The translations under genes and the position numbers were made by a program. Below, piece by piece: positions 1 to 5,970 of a stretch of DNA of 7,139 nt. This DNA comes from an uncultured bacterium. Lineage in GTDB: Bacteria > Chloroflexota > Anaerolineae > JACIWP01. The stretch covers positions 1-7,139 of the forward strand of contig CAIQJD010000593.1 in assembly GCA_903872005.1 (NCBI GenBank), read 5' to 3'. The notes beneath the pieces are model-generated. The model worked only from the letters and a program-made list of their open reading frames with translations. It was not told the origin of the DNA and did not search any database. Position 1 is the first letter of the stretch; each line of letters opens with the position of its first letter.

Positions 1-2
1 AC

Positions 3-389
3 CCGCAAGAGCCGGCTTTCAAGAACCATCCCAGCTTCTTCTTCCGCGATACGATGGAGCGTTACCGCAACGTCATGGTCGCCTACGGCGACGGCGGCAA
101 GAAGATCTGGCCTACCGAGTTTGGCTGGGCCTCCGTTGAGAACATGGCCTCCTCGCCGGCGCCGGGCTACGAATACGCCGCCAACGTCAGCGAAGGCGAG
201 CAGGCGCAGTACATCGTGCGCGCCTACGAGATGGCCCGCAACTGGGGCTGGGTGGGCGTAATGTTCTTGTGGAACCTCAACTACGCTCCCATCGCCGGCC
301 CGCAGGACGAGAAGTCCGCTTTCAGCATCGTCCGCGCCAATTGGGCGCAGCGGCCCGTCTATGGCGCGTTGGCCGGCATGGCGAAATAG
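3..389 (+). CDS. Extracellular glycoside hydrolase, clan GH-A-like, C-terminal part (5' end outside window)
   Basis: The reading frame is open from the first bases of the window and ends at TAG 387-389, so only about the last 128 residues are present. The sequence shows IWPTEFGW, with Glu at codon 117-119. This matches the strand-7 nucleophile context of (beta/alpha)8-barrel retaining hydrolases such as GH5/GH39 relatives. It continues with a segment of the type GEQAQYIVRAYEMARNWGWVGVMFLWNLNY and ends in RPVYGALAGM. The same order of motifs appears in the C-terminus of the next gene (LLEFGW, GEYLVAAYEYARKNW, RPAYVMLKQM), so the two are tandem paralogues. The acid/base Glu and any signal peptide lie outside the window. 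Substrate cannot be deduced. An ATG at 54 exists, but the homology continues upstream of it, so it is internal. Confidence 0.85.
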   Translation, partial: PQEPAFKNHPSFFFRDTMERYRNVMVAYGDGGKKIWPTEFGWASVENMASSPAPGYEYAANVSEGEQAQYIVRAYEMARNWGWVGVMFLWNLNYAPIAGPQDEKSAFSIVRANWAQRPVYGALAGMAK

Positions 390-408
390 GCGTCCCACAT
401 ACCACAGT

Positions 409-449
409 CACAGACCCTAAAGGCCCTTCGCGTGCCTTTAGGGTCTGTG
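409..449 (+). terminator. Perfect 16-bp hairpin after the first hydrolase gene
   Basis: The left arm 409-424 (CACAGACCCTAAAGGC) is exactly complementary to the right arm 434-449, with a 9-base loop. It starts 20 bases after the stop codon. The bases that follow (TTATG) hold only a very short T run, so as an intrinsic terminator it is strong in stem but weak in tail. It may also act as an mRNA 3'-end stabiliser, or reduce read-through into the paralogue that begins 36 bases later. Confidence 0.7.
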
Positions 450-470
450 TTATGCCCGCATCAAGAATAC

Positions 471-474
471 GGAG
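471..474 (+). promoter_or_regulatory. Likely ribosome binding site (GGAG) for the lipoprotein hydrolase
   Basis: GGAG lies 10 bases before ATG 485 and only 1 base before the in-frame ATG 476, so it favours 485. Another in-frame ATG at 452 has AGGG at 440-443, but that lies inside the right arm of the hairpin. Confidence 0.45.
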
Positions 475-484
475 TATGGAGCAC

Positions 485-1912
485 ATGCTGAGCAAGGGCG
501 ATGGGGCAAGCCCCCACTCTGGACGTTCGGGTTCTCTCTGGCGCGCCGGCCTCCTGGCGCTGGCGATCTGCGCCCTGACGTTACTTTCTGTTGCCGGCTG
601 CGCCGGCCGCCCCACCCCCACGCCGACGCCTACCAAGACGCCTCGGCCGAAGGTATCCGCTACGGCGACGCCATTGGCCGCCGAAGCCACCCAGGCGGCC
701 GCGCCCAAGCCGACCAATACCCTCGTGGTGCAGGCGCAACCCACCGTCGCGCCCACGGCCAAGCCGCCGGCCAGCGCCACGCCGGCCCCCCAGGCGACGT
801 CCGTCCCCACCAGCACCAAGACGGCCGCAACGGCCGCCCCGACGCTTCCCGCCGGCAAGCTGCGCTCGCCGGAATACGGCATGCAAGTCTTTCTCTGGTG
901 GCGGCCCGAAGTGGCACAACGCGACCTGGAACTGGTCCGCGACGCCGGCTTCGGTTGGGTCAAGCAAACCTTCGCCTGGCGCGACATTGAAGGCGCGGGA
1001 AAAGGGCAATTCGACTGGGAGCGCCCCGACCGCATCGTCGAACAGGTGCAAGAGCAAGGGCTGAAGATGATCGTGCGCGTCGATTCACAGCCCGAATGGG
1101 CCGGCGGCAAATACCCGGAAAATGGCCCGCCCAACAACATGAAGGACTATGCCGACTTCGTCACCGCTCTGGCTACGCGCTACAAAGGCCGCATCGCCGC
1201 CTATCAAATCTGGAACGAGCCGAACCTCAATGTCCCCGGCCGTAGCGAATGGGGCGGCCGGCCGCCCAATCCGGCCGAATACACGGTGATGCTCAAAACA
1301 GCTTACAACGCCATCAAGGCCGTAGACCCCAACGCGCTGATCGTGTCGGCCGGCCTGGCTCCCACCTCGCGCAAAGACGATGTCGCCATGCCCGACCTGG
1401 ACTTCCTGCGCGGCATGTACGCGGCCGGCGCCAAACCCTATTTCGACCTCCTGGGCGCGCACGGCGCCGGCTACAAGGTCTCGCCGGACACGGATCCATC
1501 CGTCGTCGCCAAGGATCCCAAGCTGAACAACAACGACCCCAGCCCCGAAGACCGCAAGCGCATCTACTGCTTCCGCCATGTGGAAGATATCCGCCAGGTG
1601 ATGGTGGAAAACGGCGACGCGAACAAGCAAGTCGCGCTGCTCGAATTCGGCTGGACGACCGACCCACGCCCCGAATCGCCCTACAACTGGCACGCCGTGA
1701 CCGATCGCCTGCAGGGCGAATACCTCGTGGCGGCCTATGAATACGCCCGCAAGAACTGGTCGCCCTGGATTGGCTTGATGAGCCTGATCTATCTGCCCAA
1801 CAACGATTGGGTCGCCGAAAAAGAAGAATACTGGTGGAGCATCATCCAGCCGGCCTACCCGGAGCTCAAGCTGCGGCCGGCCTACGTGATGCTGAAACAG
1901 ATGCAGAAATGA
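485..1912 (+). CDS. Lipoprotein glycoside hydrolase, clan GH-A-like, with Pro/Thr-rich linker
   Basis: With the 485 start the product has 475 residues. Residues 1-39 are a lipoprotein signal: a basic N-region, the hydrophobic stretch LLALAICALTLL, and lipobox SVAGC with Cys39 as the expected lipidated residue. Residues 40 to about 125 are a low-complexity Pro/Thr/Ala linker (PTPTPTPTKTP and similar) that would hold the enzyme away from the membrane. From about 126 to 475 there is a (beta/alpha)8-type catalytic domain. It carries IWNEPN with Glu245 (expected acid/base) and LLEFGW with Glu387 (expected nucleophile). The separation of 142 residues is normal for clan GH-A retaining enzymes. The domain resembles GH39/GH5-type 'cellulase family' proteins, but the substrate is unknown. 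It is a paralogue of the truncated gene upstream. Starts at 476 or 452 are possible and would only lengthen the N-region. The start is less certain than the function class. Confidence 0.85.
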   Translation: MLSKGDGASPHSGRSGSLWRAGLLALAICALTLLSVAGCAGRPTPTPTPTKTPRPKVSATATPLAAEATQAAAPKPTNTLVVQAQPTVAPTAKPPASATPAPQATSVPTSTKTAATAAPTLPAGKLRSPEYGMQVFLWWRPEVAQRDLELVRDAGFGWVKQTFAWRDIEGAGKGQFDWERPDRIVEQVQEQGLKMIVRVDSQPEWAGGKYPENGPPNNMKDYADFVTALATRYKGRIAAYQIWNEPNLNVPGRSEWGGRPPNPAEYTVMLKTAYNAIKAVDPNALIVSAGLAPTSRKDDVAMPDLDFLRGMYAAGAKPYFDLLGAHGAGYKVSPDTDPSVVAKDPKLNNNDPSPEDRKRIYCFRHVEDIRQVMVENGDANKQVALLEFGWTTDPRPESPYNWHAVTDRLQGEYLVAAYEYARKNWSPWIGLMSLIYLPNNDWVAEKEEYWWSIIQPAYPELKLRPAYVMLKQMQK

Positions 1913-1917
1913 AAGAC

Positions 1918-1955
1918 AGAGGGGGTGAGAAGCGCAGGCGACTCTCACCCCCTCT
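1918..1955. terminator. Perfect 13-bp hairpin between convergent genes, probable bidirectional terminator
   Basis: The left arm 1918-1930 (AGAGGGGGTGAGA) is exactly complementary to 1943-1955, with a 12-base loop. It begins 5 bases after the hydrolase stop and ends 12 bases before the stop of the opposing URO-D-family gene. On the plus strand the right arm runs into CTCTTTG. On the minus strand the stem is followed by TGTCTTTC. Short T-rich tails on both sides suit termination in both directions. Confidence 0.75.
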
Positions 1956-1967
1956 TTGCAATCCCGT

Positions 1968-3029
1968 CTATACGCGGATGGGATACTGGCCGTAGCGCAG
2001 CACCGTGTCGCGCATCGCCATATAGTTCTCGAACTTGGCCCAGTTGGGCACGGAATTGCCCGAGCCGACGCAGTAGCCGCCGCCGGGCGCGATGTCACGC
2101 AAGCGCTGCCTGGTCAGAGCAGCCACTTCTTCCGGCGTGCCGGTCATCAGGATTTCGTTGGAGATATTGCCGAAGAGGCACAGGCGGTCGCCCACACGGC
2201 GCTTCACTTCGTTGATGTCCATGCAGGTCGGGTCAATGGGGTGCAGGGCATCCACGCCGATGTCCAGCAGATCGGGCAAAATATCCCACAAGACACCGTC
2301 TGAGTGAAAGCCGAAGAACATGCCGGCCGCGTGGCAACGGCGCGCCATCTCTTTGTACCAGGGGAAGACGAACTTACGCAAATAGGCCGGCTTGATGATC
2401 GGCCCGCTGCCAAAGGCGATATCATCCACCGCCCAGATAGCAGCCACGTTGGGCAGATGCTGAATCTGCGCCACCGCGTCGAACTGGATGCGGGCCACCT
2501 TCTCGAAGATGGCCGCGGTCAATTCCGGCTTCAGGAGCAGGTTGACGCCAAAATTCTCGAAGCCCATCATCAGCCAGGTCAGGGTGAAGATCTTGCCAGA
2601 AAGGGCAATGATCTTCATGCCGGCCGGCAGGTACGGCTGCACTTTGGTGAACTTGGAGAGGTCCACTTTGGCGACTTCATCCCAGGGAAAGCGCTCGAAA
2701 TCGCGCTCGTCATGAATCCAGCTCCGCATCTCCAGGTTCCACGCCTCGTCTTTCTCGTCGCCGGCGATGCGGCTGAGCGCCTTGGAAATCTGCGACTCTT
2801 TGGTGACGCCCCCTGGCGTCATCATCCCCACGGACAAGGGGATATAATCGTAGCCGGCTTGCGCCCAGAACTCCACCTGGCTCTTCAGGTCATCTTCTGT
2901 CACTTGCCGGCCCAGGAATTGGCTCTGAATCTCGTATGCGACCAGAATCTCGCCGAGCGGCACGCGATCCGGCTCTTGGCGTCTGATCGTCGTGGCAACA
3001 CGCTGGAAATCCGGTTGGGTAGCGACCAT
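1968..3029 (-). CDS. Uroporphyrinogen decarboxylase (URO-D) family protein, MtaA/CmuA-like, non-haem
   Basis: The 353-residue product has the overall pattern of the URO-D superfamily. GFHSDGVLWDILPDLLDIGVDALHPIDP lies in the second half, followed by a segment giving GDRLCLFGNIS, the TGTPEEV motif and a GGGYCVGSGNSVPN tail. The N-terminus lacks the arginine-rich RQAGRY signature of true HemE, so haem synthesis is unlikely. Family knowledge: MtaA/CmuA methyltransferases bind zinc through His-X-Cys and a distant Cys. Here His242-Ser-Asp244 and Cys320 occupy the matching places, so Asp replaces the first Cys. A methyl or one-carbon transfer role, possibly metal dependent, is an inference. No corrinoid protein gene lies nearby. 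The start at ATG 3029 is supported by AAGGAG 7 bases upstream and by a promoter in front. The gene is convergent with the hydrolase and divergent from the DUF2270 gene. It is probably monocistronic. Confidence 0.85.
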   Translation of the reverse strand: MVATQPDFQRVATTIRRQEPDRVPLGEILVAYEIQSQFLGRQVTEDDLKSQVEFWAQAGYDYIPLSVGMMTPGGVTKESQISKALSRIAGDEKDEAWNLEMRSWIHDERDFERFPWDEVAKVDLSKFTKVQPYLPAGMKIIALSGKIFTLTWLMMGFENFGVNLLLKPELTAAIFEKVARIQFDAVAQIQHLPNVAAIWAVDDIAFGSGPIIKPAYLRKFVFPWYKEMARRCHAAGMFFGFHSDGVLWDILPDLLDIGVDALHPIDPTCMDINEVKRRVGDRLCLFGNISNEILMTGTPEEVAALTRQRLRDIAPGGGYCVGSGNSVPNWAKFENYMAMRDTVLRYGQYPIRV

Positions 3030-3036
3030 GCTTCAT

Positions 3037-3042
3037 CTCCTT
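3037..3042 (-). promoter_or_regulatory. Strong ribosome binding site (AAGGAG) for the URO-D-family gene
   Basis: On the minus strand AAGGAG stands 7 bases before ATG 3029, close to ideal Shine-Dalgarno sequence and spacing. It fixes the start codon. Confidence 0.8.
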
Positions 3043-3080
3043 ACCTTGATAGGACGCGACAAGGGAAGCTACGGCACATC

Positions 3081-3090
3081 GGGACGTCCC
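3081..3090. promoter_or_regulatory. Palindrome GGGACGTCCC at the expected transcription start of the URO-D-family gene
   Basis: The ten bases are a perfect inverted repeat just downstream of the minus-strand -10 element. The expected +1 (about 3086) falls inside it, an operator-like position. A 10-base palindrome is expected several times by chance in 7 kb, so only its location makes it worth listing. No regulator gene for it is visible in the window. Confidence 0.25.
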
Positions 3091-3092
3091 CT

Positions 3093-3121
3093 ATTGTAGT
3101 CGGGGAAGGACGGAGGGTCAA
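3093..3121 (-). promoter_or_regulatory. Sigma-70-type promoter for the URO-D-family gene
   Basis: On the minus strand the sequence reads TTGACC (3121-3116), a 17-base spacer, then TACAAT (3098-3093). The -35 matches TTGACA in 5 of 6 bases and the -10 matches TATAAT in 5 of 6, with ideal spacing. The transcript would have a leader of about 55 bases with AAGGAG before ATG 3029. The -35 box shares bases with the GGAGG ribosome binding site region of the divergent gene. Confidence 0.7.
3112..3116 (+). promoter_or_regulatory. Ribosome binding site (GGAGG) for the DUF2270 gene
   Basis: GGAGG ends 8 bases before ATG 3125, good sequence and spacing. No convincing plus-strand promoter is seen. TTGATA at 3046-3051 could be a -35, but no fair -10 lies 16-18 bases after it. 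Confidence 0.7.
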
Positions 3122-3124
3122 GCC

Positions 3125-4186
3125 ATGACCAATGAGCAACCTGTGACAGAAGAGGGCGCCCGGCCGGCCGAAGACCGCCCGCCGGAAGTCCACTCACCCT
3201 GGAACTACAACGCCTGTTGGGCGCAAGGCTCCCAGGTCATCACCGCGCTGGCGCACTTCTATCGCGGCGAAGTGCAGCGATCCAACACCTGGCGCAATCG
3301 CCTCGACACCACCTTCAACTGGGCCATTGTCACCGCCGGCGCGGCGCTCACCTTCACCTTCAGCTCGCCGGCGAACCCGCACTTCGTGATCCTCTTGGTG
3401 CTGCTGCTCATCCTGGTATTCCTGGGCATTGAGGCGCGCCGCTACCGCTACTACGAGCTGTGGGCCTATCGCGTGCGCATGATGGAGACCGACTTCTACG
3501 CCAGCATGCTGACGCCGCCCTTCGCGCCCAGCCAGGAATGGGCCGACGAGCTGGCCGACAGCCTGCGCCACCCGGAGCATACGATCTCCCGCTGGGAGGC
3601 ATTGGGCCGGCGGTTTCGCCGCAATTACATCTGGGTCTTCCTCATCCTCGGCCTGAGCTGGTGCCTGAAGATCCTGATGCACCCGGCCAATACGTGGGAC
3701 TGGGCAGAACTGGTGCAGCGCGCGGCCATTGGCCCCATTCCCGGCCCGCTGGTCGTCGGCGCCGGCGTCGCCTTCTATGCCGGCCTGGCCCTCCTGGGCG
3801 CGCTGACTGCCACGCTGCAAGAATCCACCTCCGAAGTGCTGGCCCCGCCGGGGCGGCTGCTGGATCGGCTGCTGCCCGGCCGGCATCGGCCGCAGCCCGG
3901 CGAAACTGGCGCGCCGGCGCGTCCGGCGCGCCAGCAGATGGTCACCATCATCACCACCCAGGGCAAGCCCATCGCCGCCCGGCTGCTCAGCGAGATCCAT
4001 TGCGGGGTCACCGGCCTGGCCGGCCAGGGGATGTACACCGGCCAGCCACGCGACGTCTTGCTCTGTGTCCTCCCGCCGCGCCAGGTCCCCCAGTTGAAAG
4101 CCATCGTGCGCGCGGCCGACCCGCAAGCCTTCGTCGTGGTCAACCCGGCCGACGAAGTGGCCGGCCGGCGCTTCACGCCGCTATAG
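3125..4186 (+). CDS. DUF2270 integral membrane protein with C-terminal DUF2179-like domain
   Basis: The product has 353 residues. Residues 1 to about 30 are polar and probably disordered. Residues about 40-230 match the DUF2270 pattern: HFYRGEVQRSNTWRNRLDTT at 44-63, EARRYRYYELW at 103-113, and RRFRRNYIW at 162-170. Hydrophobic stretches near 64-80, 86-102, 168-185 and 208-230 suggest four membrane segments. A polar, Pro/Arg-rich linker (about 240-270) leads to residues 272-351. This part (VTIITTQGKPIAARL, CGVTGLAGQGMYTG, DVLLCVLPPRQVPQLKAIV, DPQAFVVV and DEVAGRRF) resembles the DUF2179 domain found at the C-terminus of YitT-type membrane proteins. Function is unknown for both domains. A ligand-sensing soluble domain on a membrane protein is an inference. 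The gene ends only 6 bases before the stop of the opposing anti-sigma gene, with no room for its own terminator. Confidence 0.85.
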   Translation: MTNEQPVTEEGARPAEDRPPEVHSPWNYNACWAQGSQVITALAHFYRGEVQRSNTWRNRLDTTFNWAIVTAGAALTFTFSSPANPHFVILLVLLLILVFLGIEARRYRYYELWAYRVRMMETDFYASMLTPPFAPSQEWADELADSLRHPEHTISRWEALGRRFRRNYIWVFLILGLSWCLKILMHPANTWDWAELVQRAAIGPIPGPLVVGAGVAFYAGLALLGALTATLQESTSEVLAPPGRLLDRLLPGRHRPQPGETGAPARPARQQMVTIITTQGKPIAARLLSEIHCGVTGLAGQGMYTGQPRDVLLCVLPPRQVPQLKAIVRAADPQAFVVVNPADEVAGRRFTPL

Positions 4187-4192
4187 GCGCGC

Positions 4193-5398
4193 TCACCGCC
4201 GGCGCGTCGGCTGGGGGCCAGGCCGCGTCGGCAAGGGCGGCAAGGTCGGACGCGGCGGACGTGGCGTGACGACCACCGTCGCCGGGGCCAGGGTCGGCGG
4301 CGGAGTGTCTGAGGCGCTGGCGGTCGGGATCGGCGTCAGCACGGTCGTGGGCCGTGGCGGCGCGAGGTTCGTCGGCCGTGGCGGGCGTGGATCCGTTGAG
4401 CCGGTCGGCGTTGGAGACGCGCCTTCGGCCGGCGTCGCCGAGGCGGCCGGCGTAGCAGTAGCCGGCGGAACCGGCAAGCGTGGCGTGAACGGCGGCAGTC
4501 GCCGCGTTGGCGTGGTCGAAGGCTCCTGGGTCGGCGTTGCAGTCGGCGCAACGGGGAGCGTCGGTTCGGCCGTCGGCGCATCATCGGTCGGCGTCGCAGT
4601 CGGCGCGGCCGTCGGCGTATGGCCCGGTCGGCGTCCGCCGGCATCCGTCGCCGCTTCGGTTGGCACAACGATGGACGTCGGCGTCGCCGAGACGGTTGCG
4701 GTCGGCGCAACGACCGGCGTGCGGGTCGGATCAGCGTGCCGGCGTTGAATACCTCGCACCAGCAACGCCCCACTCTGAGCATCCCCGACGATTTGCACGG
4801 TCTCACCCGGCTGCAGGCCGGCCGCTTCCACGGCCTGCACGTCCAGCTCGACCGGGATGCCCCCTACCGACCATCCACCGTCGGCGGAATGCTCCAAATC
4901 GCCGCCAAATTCGACGGCCGGCGCGGCGCGCTGCAACTGTAGCACCTGCCGCGCCTCGAAACGCCGGCGCTCTGCCAGGAAATCCTCGTAGGCCGCATCC
5001 TGCTGCGGCACGCTCAAGATGGTCAGCGTCACCTGCTCCACCGTGCGCTTGACGGGATAAAGGAAATCGCCTGGCAGGGCCTGCGCCGACACGGCAAGCG
5101 CGCCGCCCCCAAAGACGAAGAAGAGGACAAGGATGATGGCCGCCAGGCCGGCGCGCGGCGCCCGACGCGCCGGCATTGCCCCGCTCGCAGACGCCAGCCG
5201 GCCGCGCACGCTCGCCAGCATCCCGAGCGGCGCGGCGCGCGCCGGCAGATCGCTCAGCAGCCGATCCTGGCGCGCGTAGGCGGCCTGCAATTGCCGGCAG
5301 GCCGCGCATGTCTCCAGGTGCGCGTCTACGCGCGCCCGCGTCGCGCTATCTAATTCCCGATACGTAGCCAATAATGGCCCGACGTGCCCGTCTCTCAT
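4193..5398 (-). CDS. Membrane-anchored zinc-finger anti-sigma factor with DUF5667/DUF5666-like domains and Pro/Thr-rich tail
   Basis: The product has 401 residues. The N-terminus carries a ZAS-type anti-sigma zinc finger, His27-x3-Cys31-x2-Cys34 (HLETCAAC), which in this family binds and holds the partner ECF sigma factor in the cytoplasm. A single membrane segment lies at about 84-106. Just outside it, residues about 106-152 (ALPGDFLYPVKRTVEQVTL, then AERRRFEARQV) fit the DUF5667 pattern. Residues about 162-217 (short beta-rich pattern with GIPVELD and LQPGETVQIVG) resemble DUF5666. The rest, about 223-401, is a Pro/Thr/Ala tail expected outside the membrane. The start codon overlaps the stop of the sigma gene as ATGA, so the two are translationally coupled. 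This is the classic arrangement for a sigma/anti-sigma pair. The domain names are from pattern memory; the zinc finger and topology are clearer. Confidence 0.85.
   Translation of the reverse strand: MRDGHVGPLLATYRELDSATRARVDAHLETCAACRQLQAAYARQDRLLSDLPARAAPLGMLASVRGRLASASGAMPARRAPRAGLAAIILVLFFVFGGGALAVSAQALPGDFLYPVKRTVEQVTLTILSVPQQDAAYEDFLAERRRFEARQVLQLQRAAPAVEFGGDLEHSADGGWSVGGIPVELDVQAVEAAGLQPGETVQIVGDAQSGALLVRGIQRRHADPTRTPVVAPTATVSATPTSIVVPTEAATDAGGRRPGHTPTAAPTATPTDDAPTAEPTLPVAPTATPTQEPSTTPTRRLPPFTPRLPVPPATATPAASATPAEGASPTPTGSTDPRPPRPTNLAPPRPTTVLTPIPTASASDTPPPTLAPATVVVTPRPPRPTLPPLPTRPGPQPTRRR
4196..4732 (-). repeat. Low-complexity Pro/Thr-coding tract with a partial 12-bp period
   Basis: This is the part of the anti-sigma gene that encodes the Pro/Thr-rich tail. 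GTCGGCG recurs on the plus strand at 4530, 4542, 4572, 4587, 4599, 4611, 4677 and 4701. Several copies are exactly 12 or 24 bases apart, giving TPTA/APTA-type four-residue units. The reading frame stays open throughout, so it is coding sequence prone to slippage or unequal exchange. It is not a separate repeat element. Confidence 0.7.
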
Positions 5399-5910
5399 TC
5401 CCCATCCCCCTGGTAGGCCAGGCGGAACATCTCGCGCGCCCGAAAGAGCCTCACCTTCACCGCGCTTTGCGAAATCCCCAGGATTTCGGATACTTCCGTC
5501 GTAGAAAAGCCCTGCATGCTGTACAGGACGAGCGGCTCGCGATATTGGGGGGCGAGCCGGCTCAATGCCTGTTGCACCGCTTCCGATTCGATAACGTGGC
5601 CGGCCGGATCATTGCCGAGCATCTCCGGCCGATCTGTCTGCAGCAAAGGCAGCCATTGAATGAGCCGCCGCCGGCGATGCCAGTCGCGCGCCGTATTGGT
5701 GGCGATGCGATAGACCCAGGCGCGTTCATTGGCGTCGGCCGGCAGACGCGTTAACGCTCCGTAGACCTTCACGAAGGTTTCCTGCGTCAGGTCTTCGGCG
5801 CGCGCCAAGTCGCCGCTCAGGCGATACAAGTAGTTGAGGATGGGTTGCTGATAGGCCAGGAAGACGCGTTCGAAACGCGCCTCAATCCCGTCGCCTGCCG
5901 CCTGGGTCAT
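5395..5910 (-). CDS. ECF-type RNA polymerase sigma factor
   Basis: The 171-residue product has the two-domain plan of an ECF (group 4) sigma factor. Region 2 covers about residues 13-82, with AEDLTQETFVKVY at 38-50 and RAWVYRIATNTARDWHRRRR at 63-82, used for core and -10 recognition. Region 4 covers about 108-163, with a helix-turn-helix of the form FSTTEVSEILGISQSAVKVRLFRARE that reads the -35. Region 3 and region 1.1 are absent, as expected. AGGA stands 7 bases before ATG 5910. The stop overlaps the start of the anti-sigma gene. A candidate ECF promoter lies 61-87 bases upstream, which would make the pair autoregulated. The signal sensed and the regulon are unknown. Confidence 0.92.
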   Translation of the reverse strand: MTQAAGDGIEARFERVFLAYQQPILNYLYRLSGDLARAEDLTQETFVKVYGALTRLPADANERAWVYRIATNTARDWHRRRRLIQWLPLLQTDRPEMLGNDPAGHVIESEAVQQALSRLAPQYREPLVLYSMQGFSTTEVSEILGISQSAVKVRLFRAREMFRLAYQGDGE

Positions 5911-5936
5911 GCCCTTATCCTGTCACGCGATGGGCC

Positions 5937-5950
5937 GGCCGGCGCCGGCC
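5937..5950. repeat. 14-bp GC-only palindrome in the sigma-factor leader
   Basis: GGCCGGCGCCGGCC is a perfect palindrome placed between the candidate promoter and the AGGA of the sigma gene. Together with 5934-5936 it holds three overlapping or adjacent GCCGGC units. In RNA it could fold into a short GC hairpin with a GCGC loop close to the ribosome binding site. It may equally be a by-product of the window-wide GCCGGC bias. Confidence 0.4.
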
Positions 5951-5970
5951 AGACCGCTGCCAATCAGTAT

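Noticed and set aside
1085..2098. Long open frame on the minus strand opposite the lipoprotein hydrolase
   Set aside because: It overlaps a gene with a clear signal peptide, linker and catalytic motifs, and its translation shows no recognisable domain. Long antisense frames are normal in GC-rich coding DNA.
1968..3029. Assignment as hemE (true uroporphyrinogen decarboxylase)
   Set aside because: The N-terminal arginine-rich HemE signature is absent, and the HSDG plus distal Cys pattern fits the methyltransferase-like branch. No haem gene lies nearby.
3046..3075. TTGATA at 3046-3051 as the -35 of a plus-strand promoter for the DUF2270 gene
   Set aside because: At 17-18 bases downstream only CTACGG/TACGGC is found, a poor -10. 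It is kept only as a remark.
2304..3128. 274-residue open frame on the plus strand opposite the URO-D-family gene
   Set aside because: It is fully antisense to a gene with family motifs, a strong ribosome binding site and a promoter. Its own translation is His/Arg/Gln-rich without domain signs.
3194..4126. 310-residue open frame on the minus strand opposite the DUF2270 gene
   Set aside because: Composition is typical of a shadow frame (Gln/Gly/Arg/Ala), with no motif. The sense frame has clear DUF2270 and DUF2179-like patterns.
4530..4707. Repeated GTCGGCG units considered as a CRISPR array or other repeat array
   Set aside because: Units are only 7-8 bases, spacing is irregular, and the tract is in frame as Pro/Thr codons of the anti-sigma tail.
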